The notes: a model not told the origin generated them from the letters alone. Positions 26,955 through 38,355 are shown, counted from the first letter of the stretch. The stretch: DNA of 64,000 bases from Bosea sp. AS-1 (GCF_002220095.1 NZ_CP022372.1:1522501-1586500), one strand, 5' to 3'. Numbers and translations are program-made.

Positions 26955-29558
26955 TCAGGCGACCAGCTTGTAGGCGTTGACCTGAACCTCCTCGATCTTG
27001 TCGGCCGAGAAGACCTCTCCGGCCTTGAAGGCCCACATCACGCGCGTTCCCTGGAAACCGTATTGCCACGGCACCGACTGGAGGCGGTGGTTGTCGGCGC
27101 TGTGCTTGACCGGCGCATAGTCGTTGCGAGCGAATGAGCCGTCGAGATGGCCCATGGGCTGCACGGCCCCGCCCGAAACCCAGGAGCGGCCCTTCGCTGT
27201 CAGGAACTTCGGCTTGTTGACGGCATAGCTGTCCGCCCGGCTGTAGCCGGTCGGTGCCTCGAAGGTGCTGATCTGGAGCGCGAGGTGGTCGACACGCCAG
27301 CCATAGCTGATGTCCTCCGGGACGTTCGGAATGACCGGGCCGTCGAGATCGAAGGGCCGGCTCGGGTCGGTCTGCGCCCAGGTCGCGTCGGTCCAGGTGT
27401 AGCCACCGAAAGTCTCGGCATGGATGAACGCACGGTGCACGGTGTTGAAGTTGTACTTGCCCTGCTCCTGGTTGGCGCCGCCGCCCGACAGGCTTTCATA
27501 CAGCGCGATCCCGAAATCGGAGCCGGCGGCCGTCTTGCGGCTGCCGATCCGGTCCTCGGTGTCGTAGCTGCCGGCGGGAAGCGTCGTCATGCAGGGGGTC
27601 GAGTGGTTGTAGCCCAGGGCGAAGGACCATTCGGAGCGGGTATCGGTGCGGGGATCGCCCGCCGACATCGCGATATCCCATTGCAAGGCGCTGTTCTGCG
27701 TACTGGTTTCCTGGAAGCCGAGACGCAGCACCGTGCCGGTGGTCGTGTCGGCGAAGAAGCCGTTGCTGGCCTGATAGGAATTGTCGAGATTCGATACGCT
27801 CGGATTCTTGATCCCGACCAGCCCTTCGTTGACGGTCGGAGAGGCGAACACGAAGTTCGGGGAGCCGAGGGTCTTGTTGAACTGGATCGCGGTCTGCCCC
27901 TTGCGTCCTGCGACGAGGCCGTCAGCATCGGCATCCTTCATCAGGATGATCTCGTCGAAATAAGCTTCGATCGCTGCCTTCGACTTGATCCGATGCTGCT
28001 GGCCGATGGCGGAGAGCTTGGCCTGCAGCATCCAGCGTTGCGCGACCGTGAGCGGCTTCGTGACGATGATGCCGCCGAACAGAAAATCTCCCCGGTTCGT
28101 CGTCCCGAGTGCCGTGGTCGAGCCCGAGAATACCGCGCCGATGCAAAGCGCCCCGTTATCGAGCGAGCCGCCCTGGATCGCTGTCGCGGTGCCGGCCGCG
28201 TAGGTGGTCGCCTTGGCAGCGCGGCCGGAGGAGTACTCCGCATAGCCGGAGTTTCCGAGCAGATAGCTCGTTACCCACTGGCTCTTCGCCTTCCAGCGAT
28301 GGTTGGCCATGTTGAGATTGGTCGGCTGGATCTGAGCGCCACCGCTCTGCACACGCACGAGGTCATAGGTCGTGCCGCCTGCGAGGTAATGGAAGAACTG
28401 GTTGGTGTTGTTCAACCCGTAGCAGAGTACGTTCTCGCGCGTCGTCGTGCCGCCGGGGAGTGGGTCGGTTGTGTCGAGCGTGCTCTTCTTGCGGTTGTTC
28501 GGGCTCCAGAGCAGGTGGAACTCACAGCCGGCGGTCGAGACGTCGACACCGGAAGCCAGGAGTTGCAGGGCACCGGCGCCGCTCATGTTCGCCCCGACGC
28601 CGCCTTGCGTCGCGGAGCGCGTCAGCTGGGCGTCCATCGCGCTCATCGTCGTGCCGAAGCGCTGGACGGCATCCGAGCGGACGAAGGCGACGGTGGTTCC
28701 TGCGACCGTTGCGAGCCGCTTGGGCGAGCCCGGCACCTGGTCGAGGAAATGGACGATGTCGACATCAGCGCCGGAGCGCCAGCTTTCGACTGCCGCCATG
28801 TCGAAGGCCCCTGTCGATGACGAGAAGCCGAAGTCCTGTTCCACGCTGTCGGACAGGCGCTTGAGGCGAACCGACGAGCCGGCATAACCATCCACGAGCC
28901 GATCGAAGCCGAAGGCCAGGACAGGCAGCGAGGCCGAGACCAGATCGGACGATGCCGGGGGATCGAGTGCCAGGACGGTGCTGTCCACCGTCAGCGAGAT
29001 CACCGTGTCGCGCGGCGAGTTGGTCACGCCAGCCAAGGTCTCGCGCAGGGTGATGTCGAAGCTGCCGACACTGGCAGAACTCGAACCGATCACGAGGTTG
29101 GTGCCGCTGATTGCCACCCGAGCGTCGGCCGGCGCGATGGAGAGCGTCGAGCCGGAGGAGAGCCCGAGGACAGCGCCGATCACGGTCCCGGATGCTGCGC
29201 CCGCCATGAAGGTGGAGGACGATAGGGTGAGTGTGGCGAGCGCGGTCTCGTCGGCGGGCACGAGGACAGGCTCGCTGCCTCCGCTGGCGACAGCGATGGA
29301 TTGCGAGGCCGAGAGCAGCGAGCCGGCGGCCGGTGCCGTGGAGAAGACATAGGACCATGCGCCGAGACCGTCCGCGGTCGCCGTTCCGACGACAATGCCG
29401 TTGCGCCGGACGGTGATCGAGGCATTGGGTTCGGCAGCGCCGGAAAGCGTGTGGGTCAGCTTGGAATAGTGGAGACCGGTCGGCGGCGAGACCGCCGCCG
29501 GATCCGAGGCCGCGATCCGTTTGCCCGAGAAGGCGCTTCCCATCAGAAATGCTGTCAT
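26955..29558 (-). CDS. large phage-flavoured surface protein with Ig-like and arabinofuranosidase/lectin-like domains
   Basis: The 867-aa product has no signal peptide. Residues about 30-90 look like a bacterial Ig-like domain (AEPNASITVRRNGIVVGTAT), and 90-190 like a cadherin/Ig-type beta domain. Residues about 195-430 resemble the ArabFuran-catal/ConA-like fold seen in phage tail proteins (SSVRLKRLSDSVEQDFGF, then a WRSGADVDIVHFLDQ segment). The remainder is beta-rich with a DADADGLV loop. I see no proven catalytic residues. The ATG at 29558 has AAGGA upstream and lies 10 bases after the stop of the 118-aa gene. A tail-like or exported carbohydrate-binding role is inferred. Confidence 0.7.
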   Translation of the reverse strand: MTAFLMGSAFSGKRIAASDPAAVSPPTGLHYSKLTHTLSGAAEPNASITVRRNGIVVGTATADGLGAWSYVFSTAPAAGSLLSASQSIAVASGGSEPVLVPADETALATLTLSSSTFMAGAASGTVIGAVLGLSSGSTLSIAPADARVAISGTNLVIGSSSASVGSFDITLRETLAGVTNSPRDTVISLTVDSTVLALDPPASSDLVSASLPVLAFGFDRLVDGYAGSSVRLKRLSDSVEQDFGFSSSTGAFDMAAVESWRSGADVDIVHFLDQVPGSPKRLATVAGTTVAFVRSDAVQRFGTTMSAMDAQLTRSATQGGVGANMSGAGALQLLASGVDVSTAGCEFHLLWSPNNRKKSTLDTTDPLPGGTTTRENVLCYGLNNTNQFFHYLAGGTTYDLVRVQSGGAQIQPTNLNMANHRWKAKSQWVTSYLLGNSGYAEYSSGRAAKATTYAAGTATAIQGGSLDNGALCIGAVFSGSTTALGTTNRGDFLFGGIIVTKPLTVAQRWMLQAKLSAIGQQHRIKSKAAIEAYFDEIILMKDADADGLVAGRKGQTAIQFNKTLGSPNFVFASPTVNEGLVGIKNPSVSNLDNSYQASNGFFADTTTGTVLRLGFQETSTQNSALQWDIAMSAGDPRTDTRSEWSFALGYNHSTPCMTTLPAGSYDTEDRIGSRKTAAGSDFGIALYESLSGGGANQEQGKYNFNTVHRAFIHAETFGGYTWTDATWAQTDPSRPFDLDGPVIPNVPEDISYGWRVDHLALQISTFEAPTGYSRADSYAVNKPKFLTAKGRSWVSGGAVQPMGHLDGSFARNDYAPVKHSADNHRLQSVPWQYGFQGTRVMWAFKAGEVFSADKIEEVQVNAYKLVA

Positions 29559-29568
29559 GGGCAGGTCC

Positions 29569-29925
29569 TTATTCGTAGAACTCGATGGAGCCGGTGCAGC
29601 CGGCCGGTGCGCGCAGGATGAGATGCGTCGGCTGGGTCGTGCCGTCGCGTAGCGTGACGGGGAAACGGCGCGCGCCCGGGTTGAGGATCGAACCCGAGCC
29701 ATCGGTGGTGGTCGCCGTGGGCAGGGCGAAGCTGGAGGCCGAGGTGCCGATCAGGACGCGCACATCGCCGTCGAAGCTGAAGATGGCGAAGCGCCGGCCG
29801 GCCGGAATGGCGACACGCTGAAGGGTGTCCGCCGCCAGCACGATGTCTTCGACGACATCGGCGAAGGGCGGAGCCAGAGCGGTGCGGTTGGAGGTCAGAG
29901 GATATTCTTCATGGAAAGCGGTCAT
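29569..29925 (-). CDS. small beta-rich protein resembling phage structural proteins
   Basis: The 118-aa product shows a pattern I associate with phage structural genes: VAIPAGRRFAIFSFDGDVRV, then an Ala/Thr-rich loop, DGSGSILNPGARRFPV, and a closing THLILRAPAGCTGSIEFYE. No signal peptide or membrane segment is present. It begins MTAF, as does the 867-aa protein that follows after a 10-base gap, and the pair is probably co-translated. The exact family is unconfirmed. Confidence 0.65.
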   Translation of the reverse strand: MTAFHEEYPLTSNRTALAPPFADVVEDIVLAADTLQRVAIPAGRRFAIFSFDGDVRVLIGTSASSFALPTATTTDGSGSILNPGARRFPVTLRDGTTQPTHLILRAPAGCTGSIEFYE

Positions 29926-30036
29926 GGTCGTAGGGTCCGTCCCGTTGCGGGAACGGAAGGGTATAAGAATATAAGCCTAAGGGGATAAGTTGCGCGGCGA
30001 TCGCAAGCGAGCTCACATGGCCGGAGATGCAGCGGC

Positions 30037-30732
30037 ATGAGGATTCTGGTCCTGCTGTTCCGTATGCGACGCTGGCTGCGCCGGCGGAACCTGACGCTGC
30101 TTGTCCTCGTGGGTCTGATCGCTGTCGCGGTCGGAATGCTGCTGCTGCTCGCGGGGCGAGACGGGGCCGCACCGGAGCCCGACGCGCGCGTATCCCTGCC
30201 CGAGACGCGGCCTGTCGATGCCGGCGACACCAAGATCGACGCGCGCATGGAGGCGGCCGTTGCCGCGGAAGCGCAGGCTGTCGCCGGCAACGATCTCGCA
30301 AGCCTGCCGGCCTTCACGCTTCCGCTCCCGCTGCATTCGCTTGACGGGACGCGTTTCAGGCGCGGGAACGAGGTCGTGCAGCTCTTTGGTGTCGAAGGGC
30401 CGAAAGACGAGGATGTCTGCCTCGACGGCGGCGGGAGGCGCTGGTCCTGTGGCCTGCAGGCACGCGCCGCCTTGCACAATGCAGTTGCGGGGCAGGTGCT
30501 GCAGTGCCAGCCGCGCAAGACGTTGTCCGCCGAGGCTCTCTCCGCTTCATGCACGATGTTCGGTCCGGATGGTCGCCAGGCCGGCGATCTGGCGAGGCTC
30601 CTAGTCGCCCAGGGATGGGCACGCCCCAACGCGGATGGGCAGGATCTCTATGGCGCCGAAGCCGGCGCGGCCCAGGGAAGGCAGGCGGGGCTCTGGCGCG
30701 GGGGCTGGACGATCAGCCCGCCGAGCCAGTAG
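30037..30732 (+). CDS. membrane-anchored thermonuclease-like (SNase) protein, probably inactive
   Basis: The 231-aa protein has an N-terminal membrane anchor (about residues 18-40) and an SNase-like fold from about residue 100 to the end: RRWSCGLQARAALHNAVAGQ, then ARLLVAQGWARPNADGQDLYGAEAGA and a final GLWRGGW. The usual VRLxGIDAPE motif reads VQLFGVEGPK, so the catalytic Arg and Glu are replaced. The DRYGR segment is also missing (KTLSAEALSAS). It is likely non-catalytic, comparable with ExoI-type proteins in succinoglycan clusters. The ATG at 30037 has GGAG some bases upstream. Confidence 0.78.
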   Translation: MRILVLLFRMRRWLRRRNLTLLVLVGLIAVAVGMLLLLAGRDGAAPEPDARVSLPETRPVDAGDTKIDARMEAAVAAEAQAVAGNDLASLPAFTLPLPLHSLDGTRFRRGNEVVQLFGVEGPKDEDVCLDGGGRRWSCGLQARAALHNAVAGQVLQCQPRKTLSAEALSASCTMFGPDGRQAGDLARLLVAQGWARPNADGQDLYGAEAGAAQGRQAGLWRGGWTISPPSQ

Positions 30733-30899
30733 GTTCGCGCATCGATGCGGCCACGCCAGCCGGCTGCGCTCCCGGATCGTGGAAGTCGCGAACGGCCTGG
30801 CCCGGAAATCTGCCGCGCTCCAGCCTTTTTCGGTCGCGACACTTCGCCAGCGCCGTCTATAACGGGGCGTCGCAGGCTGGCCTTCAACCGAGACCCTTC

Positions 30900-32549
<1,650 letters not shown>

Positions 32550-32631
32550 TCGGTCTTTTCCAGAAAACCTGGCACATGTGCCTGCGGTCGCTCGATCAAT
32601 AGTCACAATTGGTCGGCATGCTGCAGGCGTC

Positions 32632-33201
32632 ATGATCCGGACCGGCTGCCTGAAACCGGCGCTCCTTCTGTCGGTTGCCCTGTGCCTGAGCGGCTGCGTG
32701 ACCACGCAGGAAAGCGAGCTCCCGCGGACGCTCGCGCCGCTGGATTTCGTGCGCTTCTGCATGGATTACCGCTCCGAGTGTCAAAGTGGGCGCCCCAATG
32801 CGGTCGTCGCGCTGACCTCCGAGACCCGACAGGCGATCGAGCAGGTCAATACCGAGGTCAATCGGCGGATATCGCCGGTGACCCGCACCGCCGCCTGGCG
32901 GATCAATCCTGCGACCGGAAACTGCAACGACTACGTCGTCACCAAGCGGCATGAGTTGATGGCGCGCGGTTTTCCGGCTTCCGCGCTCCTCATTGCGACC
33001 GCCCGCACGCGGGAAGGGGAGGGGCATCTTCTGCTGATCGTCCGCTCCGATCGCGGCGATCTGGTGCTCGACAACCTGACCGGGAACGTGCTGCCGCGCG
33101 CACAGGCGAACTATATGTGGCTGGCGCGCCAGTCCGGGGCGGATCCGAACATCTGGGAAATGATGTCGCCCGTGGCGGAGCCTGTCCGGACCGAAGTCTG
33201 A
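32632..33201 (+). CDS. transglutaminase-like cysteine peptidase (BTLCP family), lipoprotein
   Basis: The 189-aa product has a lipoprotein signal with lipobox CLSGC (Cys at residue 22). The BTLCP core has catalytic Cys in GNCNDYV, His in GEGHLLLIV and Asp in LVLDNLTG. The motif LAPLDFVRFCMDYRSEC before the core parallels the one in the secreted paralogue at 8563-9306. The lipid anchor would hold it at a membrane in the periplasm. It lies 82 bases after pgm; no adhesin substrate gene is adjacent. Confidence 0.87.
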   Translation: MIRTGCLKPALLLSVALCLSGCVTTQESELPRTLAPLDFVRFCMDYRSECQSGRPNAVVALTSETRQAIEQVNTEVNRRISPVTRTAAWRINPATGNCNDYVVTKRHELMARGFPASALLIATARTREGEGHLLLIVRSDRGDLVLDNLTGNVLPRAQANYMWLARQSGADPNIWEMMSPVAEPVRTEV

Positions 33202-33217
33202 ACGGCGAAAATTTTAG

Positions 33218-33373
33218 TCAGAAACCCAGGATGAAGCGCCAGAGCAGCCAGCCGAGAAAGGCGATCCAGACCGTCATGACGATGCCGATCAAGGCCAGGT
33301 AGACGGCAGCCCCGATTTTGGTCCCGAGCCTATCCGGACGCTCGCTGGAGGAGGGGCCTGTGCGATCAGTCAT
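33218..33373 (-). CDS. 51-aa single-span membrane protein
   Basis: Starting at the ATG at 33373, the product has a polar Ser/Arg-rich head (MTDRTGPSSSERPDRLGTK) and a single hydrophobic segment to the end (AAVYLALIGIVMTVWIAFLG). It is the distal partner of the zinc-ribbon gene on the same strand, with a 25-base gap. Function unknown; the coding call rests on the well-formed membrane segment and the gene pairing. Confidence 0.5.
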   Translation of the reverse strand: MTDRTGPSSSERPDRLGTKIGAAVYLALIGIVMTVWIAFLGWLLWRFILGF

Positions 33374-33398
33374 AGTCTGGGCTCGAAACGATACGGAC

Positions 33399-33605
33399 TT
33401 ACCAGTCAAGCGGGTCGGATATGGTCGGGCGCCGTCCCGGCGCAGTCTCGCGCAACACAGAGCCGATCTTCCGCTTGTATTCATCCCACGATGAAAGGAC
33501 GCGCCCGCATTTCGTGCAGGTCACTTCGCTGTCCGGGTCAAGCCGACCGGGGAGCGAGACACTCGCCGATCCGCAGACGTGGCACTGGAAGCCGTCCCGT
33601 CCCAT
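33399..33605 (-). CDS. 68-aa zinc-ribbon protein
   Basis: The product contains two CxxC knuckles (QCHVCGSA and VTCTKCGRV) separated by 15 residues, the pattern of a small zinc ribbon, then a basic tail. AGGAG lies 7 bases before the ATG at 33605, which decides the start. Such proteins may bind nucleic acid or other proteins; no specific family is recognised. Confidence 0.7.
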   Translation of the reverse strand: MGRDGFQCHVCGSASVSLPGRLDPDSEVTCTKCGRVLSSWDEYKRKIGSVLRETAPGRRPTISDPLDW

Positions 33606-33921
33606 TGCGATCTCCTCAAACTTCCGAGCCGACGTTGATTTCGCTCGAAAATGCTGCGGGGGTCGCATGAAGGGGTATCGTAGATGACCCGTTCCTGAAC
33701 ACGCCGGTACTCAGGACAACGAGACGAGCATGGTCGCGAACGTCGATCCGCTTCTGATCGAGAGCGGTTGCTCCTCGGCGACCGCGAGAACGGTACGCCG
33801 AATGGCGAGATGCTGATGGTCGGAGAGCAGTCATGTCAAAGGCCTCATCGGGGCCCATGATCCCTCGTCATGACTTTGCGTCAACTGCAATGTGGATGTT
33901 TCGTAAACGCCCAACGCGGGC
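33606..33921. other. intergenic region without recognisable genes
   Basis: About 316 bases. Short open frames exist on both strands (for example 33616-33858 minus), but none has a convincing ribosome site or protein-like sequence. Nothing else was recognised. Confidence 0.4.
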
Positions 33922-34245
33922 TTACGGCCTTGCCACGCGGCGCAGCCGGACGACCTTGTCGCCCTCACCGCCGCTGAGCTGCAGCTCATTGCCCTTGAAC
34001 AGGCCGATATATCGGCGGGCGCCGATATCGAAGACCACCATTCGATCGGCGATGTTCCGAATGACGAGAGGTTCCCGCTGGAAGGGTTTGTCTGCCGAGG
34101 TGTTGGCCTGCATGTGCTCGGTGTCGAGGAAAAGCATCAGCCCCTCGCCGTGCCACATCCCGCGCATGAAGGACAGGGCCGGTTCGCTCGCTCGCGCCGA
34201 CGCGACCGTCACGACGAAACCAAGCAAGACGGCAGCCCACCCCAT
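33922..34245 (-). CDS. small secreted protein of unknown function
   Basis: The 107-aa product has a signal peptide (MGWAAVLLGFVVTVASARAS) and a compact beta-rich body with a MWHGEGLMLFLDTEHM start and a VVFDIGARRYIGLFKGN centre. It resembles small periplasmic proteins that lack a named function. It is the last gene before the AT-rich stretch, and its upstream region runs into that stretch. Confidence 0.6.
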   Translation of the reverse strand: MGWAAVLLGFVVTVASARASEPALSFMRGMWHGEGLMLFLDTEHMQANTSADKPFQREPLVIRNIADRMVVFDIGARRYIGLFKGNELQLSGGEGDKVVRLRRVARP

Positions 34246-35225
34246 CGACCTGTCTCCCCGGCCTTGCTTAGCCGAGACGGCCGAATCAGGCCAGCTGTTC
34301 AGCCTGTCGCGGAGACGATTGTGCGGAGCACAACGGCGTCATTTTCGGAGGCGTTTCTGTTGCGGGCGCCGCCGATGGATGGCTTGCCGCGTCGGTAATC
34401 TGCGGCCGGTTGTGCCCGGGTGTTCGCTCGAAATTTTCTCAAGGAGCGCGCAATCCGAGCAGTTTTTTGCTCTGTCTAGCTATGGTGAGAAAGTATTTTT
34501 ACTTTTCTGATAAAATGAAAACCATTTTCTATCGTTATTTTTTGTCTATTTGTTGGTTTTTATATCATAGGGACGGTACTAAATTATAAATTTATATCTA
34601 TCGTTCAAATTTAATTTCAATGGAATCCGATTCGTAATTGGCGCTGTAGTGAAGTCTCAATATTCAAGAGTAGGCGCCCGATCGGCAAGTTCGAGAAATA
34701 TTGCGGTGCAAAATAACCACACCGTTGCAGCCAGGATTATCATGAACCCCCTCCCGCATTTCCCATATTGAACTATAGCTCAAAGTTGAATCGTAACAAA
34801 TCATCTCGGCTCCAAGCATTGTTGAAAAGTCTGCCCTTCGTTCCGAAGGGGCGTGGACCCGACCGGGTGGTCTCGCGATGAGAACCGCCGCAGCACGCGA
34901 GATGGAGCGGTGTCGTGCGCCTGCGGCCGCGGGCCTTCCCGGACCTTACAGCTCAGTTTTCATATTCTCCGCATGCGGGGAGGATTAGTTTCATCCAAAT
35001 TCTTAAATTTTATCCGGCAATTTGAGCGAAGAATCATATTTAAATTTTAAAGATCTTCCACAGTCGTGAATTGCCGTTCCTTCTGTAATCGTCGTAACTC
35101 TGCCGGATGGCTGTTGGAAGAAAGCTGCAATTCGCTGCTCCGAAGAATTCGATGATCGCATGGCGTAGACGCGCGCGCCCGGAAAGGTCTGGGACCGCTC
35201 GCTTGGATGGGCGCATCGATCTGCC
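34246..35225. other. 980-base gene-poor region with an AT-rich core
   Basis: The part from about 34450 to 34660, and again 34980-35060, is visibly AT-rich (runs such as AAATTATAAATTTATATC), in sharp contrast to the high-GC flanks. No complete gene of normal size is present. A 28-codon frame on the minus strand (34657-34743) has a good ribosome site. The composition suggests acquired DNA or a decayed element; no terminal repeats or integrase was seen. Confidence 0.6.
34657..34743 (-). CDS. candidate 28-aa single-span membrane peptide
   Basis: From the ATG at 34743 the frame encodes a hydrophobic stretch (MIILAATVWLFCTAIFLEL), then ADRAPTLEY and a TGA. A purine-rich GGGAGGGGG lies directly upstream, though only about 3 bases from the ATG. 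It is too short to judge by coding bias. It could be a small regulatory membrane protein or toxin-like peptide, or chance. Confidence 0.33.
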   Translation of the reverse strand: MIILAATVWLFCTAIFLELADRAPTLEY

Positions 35226-35537
35226 ATGATCGCGGCCCTGTTTTTGTTCGGCTTGGGAATTGTCCTGGGAAGGATCGCAGTTCCGATCCTCTCCATCGCG
35301 ATCCCGATTCTGCTCACGATCGTCATCGTCGCAGTCTGGCTGGTGACCGGCGAGCTCAGTTTCCTGAGCTTCCTGATCCTGGTCGGCTATCTGCTGGCCT
35401 TTCACGCGGGCTACCTGCTCGGAACCTATCTTTGGCACCGCCGCTCCGGCCGCTCGCCGGCTCCCGCCAGCGTGGATGCTGCCTCTGAGGACAGCGCGCC
35501 GAAGGCCGATGGAAGGGGAAGCGGCCAGCTTCACTGA
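35226..35537 (+). CDS. small membrane protein of unknown function
   Basis: The 103-aa product has two or three closely spaced hydrophobic segments from residue 2 to about 72 (for example IAALFLFGLGIVLG and LLTIVIVAVWLVTG). A polar Ala/Ser/Asp-rich tail follows. There is no recognisable domain. It converges with the last gene of the vitamin B12 operon, 10 bases away. Confidence 0.55.
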   Translation: MIAALFLFGLGIVLGRIAVPILSIAIPILLTIVIVAVWLVTGELSFLSFLILVGYLLAFHAGYLLGTYLWHRRSGRSPAPASVDAASEDSAPKADGRGSGQLH

Positions 35538-35547
35538 CGAGGGCCGG

Positions 35548-36561
35548 TCAGTGCTCGTAGGGGGCGTTCGCCGCGTCTTCTTCCGCCTGGTCGCGTGGGT
35601 CCAGGAGAGATGACCATCCCTTCGGCGCTGTCGCTCCTGAACTCATCGCCGCGAGCTGCCTGACCGCGACCCGCAAGGCGTGGCGGCCGAACCGCGTCTG
35701 CGGCATGGGAAAGTCCAGCGGGTCGGTCTCCGTTGCGACCGCGTTCCGAAGCGCGCGCTTGATTGCCGACAGATCAGGGTCGCCGAAACGGTCGAGAAGG
35801 TTCGCGAAGCGCTCATGGGCAGGACGGTCGAAGGGGCGGGAGCGACCCATGGCGTCCTTGGCGGGATGGGCCGGGACGAGATGCGCGCAAGGCACGAGGC
35901 CGGCGGGGACCGGTTCGGTCGCGGCGTGGGTGCGGCCGGCGCGCAGCAATTGCGGCAGGACATGGGTGTGAGGACCTTCCGGGCTCTTTCCATCGGCCGG
36001 CGGGATCGGCTGATAGACTTCGCAGCGGCCGATCCGGGAGAGGAAGACGCGGTGGGGCCCGGCCACGACGATGGCCGCCATCGCCGGATTGCCCGGCTCG
36101 AACAGGGAGCGTCCGGCCTGGCTCCGCAGCAGCCCGACCAGCTCCGGATCCTTCGTCCGGATGCATATGTCGGCCTGCAAGGCGCCAAGGCCCATGTCGA
36201 AGAGAATGCTCCCGGCGTCTTCCGAACGCAGCGCCCCTGCGTCCGGGCCGAGTTCGGTCAGGACTTGGCGGCAGTTCATGGTGCCATCTTCCCCGGGAAG
36301 GCAGATGGCGATGCGGTGGCTCCAGCTCGTGCCGACGGCGGTTTCCGAGGCGAAGAGGCGGGCCTTTTCGAGCCGGCCGAAACCAATGCCGCCGCGGTCG
36401 GTCGTCGCCGAGAGGCGCCCGGGCTCGTCGACGATCACGACCGGTTCTCCGGGATCACGCATGAATTCGGCGATGGCGCCGAACGTGCCGAGATTCCATT
36501 GGCTCGACGGGTCGTGAATGTGCTCGCGCAGGACGGCGCGGATCGTTTCGCTGTCGCTCAT
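35548..36561 (-). CDS. uncharacterised protein at the end of the vitamin B12 uptake operon (possibly DUF6925)
   Basis: The 337-aa soluble protein has no signal or membrane segment. Its N-terminal half contains VVIVDEPGRLSATTDRGGIG and repeated hydrophobic cores. The middle has a beta stretch (HRVFLSRIGRCEVYQPIPP) and the C terminus is helical and Pro-rich. I think it belongs to a family annotated DUF6925, but I could not check. It begins 7 bases after the stop of the ATPase gene, so it is co-transcribed with btuB-F-C-D under the cobalamin riboswitch. That makes a role in cobalamin or related metal-chelate handling plausible. Confidence 0.75.
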   Translation of the reverse strand: MSDSETIRAVLREHIHDPSSQWNLGTFGAIAEFMRDPGEPVVIVDEPGRLSATTDRGGIGFGRLEKARLFASETAVGTSWSHRIAICLPGEDGTMNCRQVLTELGPDAGALRSEDAGSILFDMGLGALQADICIRTKDPELVGLLRSQAGRSLFEPGNPAMAAIVVAGPHRVFLSRIGRCEVYQPIPPADGKSPEGPHTHVLPQLLRAGRTHAATEPVPAGLVPCAHLVPAHPAKDAMGRSRPFDRPAHERFANLLDRFGDPDLSAIKRALRNAVATETDPLDFPMPQTRFGRHALRVAVRQLAAMSSGATAPKGWSSLLDPRDQAEEDAANAPYEH

Positions 36562-36568
36562 TCTGGTC

Positions 36569-37344
<776 letters not shown>

Positions 37345-37348
<4 letters not shown>

Positions 37349-38355
37349 CGGGCCTCCCGCCGCATGCGGTCGACGAGGCTGAACAGGAAGGGAGCGCCGA
37401 TCAGCGCCGTCACCACGCCGAGCTTGAGCTCGGGGCGGATCGGTGCGAGCCGCAGCGCCGTGTCGGCGAGCAGGACGAGAATGGCACCGCCGAAGCCGCT
37501 GACCAGCAGCAGGCGGCCCGGCCGGTTCGCCACCAAGGGGCGCAGCAGATGCGGCACGACGAGGCCGACGAAGCCGATCGCGCCGGTGACTGCGACGGCA
37601 CTGCCGACCGCGAGTGCGGTGCCCCCGATCAACCGGGCGCGCAGCCAGGTCAGATCGACGCCGAGGCTGGCGGCAGTGTCCTCGCCGAGCGTCAGCGCAT
37701 CGAGCGCGGGAGCCGTCGAGAGCAGCAGCCCCCAGCCGATCAGCATCAGGGGTAGGGCGAGCAGAACATGGTTCAGGCTGCGGTCGGCCAGCGAGCCCAT
37801 CAGCCAGAAGACGATCTCCAGGGCAGCGTAGGGGTTGGGTGCGAGGTTCAACGCCAGCGAGGTTGCGGCGCCCGCGAAGCTGTTGAGCGCGACACCGGCC
37901 AGGATCAGGGTCGTGGTGCCGGCGCCGCGGCCGAGCAGGATGAAGAGCAGCAGCGTCGCCAGGATGGCTCCGGCAATGCCGCCGAGTGGCAGGGCGAGGG
38001 CGAGACTGGCGGAAAGCCCGCTGTAAAACGCCAGCACCGCGCCGAAGGCGGCTGCGCTGGAGATACCGATGACACCGGGCTCGGCCAGCGGATTGCGCAG
38101 CAATCCCTGCAGCGCCGCGCCCGACAATCCGAGACTGAAGCCGACGAGCGCGCCGAGCAGGGCGCGGGGCAGGCGCAATTCCCAGAGCACGAGCGCCGGC
38201 AAGGTCTGCCGTCCCGCCAACAGGTCGCCAAACGCAGTGCCCAGATCGAGCGGGGCGTAGCCGATGGCGATCGAGAGAACGAAGACGGCAAGCGTTGCCA
38301 ATGCGAGCAGCGCGATCAACCGCGGCAATGGCGGTGGACGAAGGACGGTCCTCAT
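37345..38355 (-). CDS. btuC: vitamin B12 ABC transporter permease (FecCD/BtuC family)
   Basis: The 336-aa inner-membrane protein has about ten membrane segments. It shows the FecCD signatures LWELRLPRALLGALVGFSLG, LSGAALQGLLRNPLAEPGVI and GFVGLVVPHLLR. It forms the channel of the importer with the adjacent ATPase. The ATG at 38355 overlaps the binding-protein stop (ATGA at 38352-38355), and its own end overlaps the ATPase start, so all three are translationally coupled. Confidence 0.92.

Noticed and set aside
33616..33858. Possible 80-codon minus-strand gene
   Set aside because: No ribosome site and a low-quality Arg/Ser-rich translation; left as an unassigned intergenic region.
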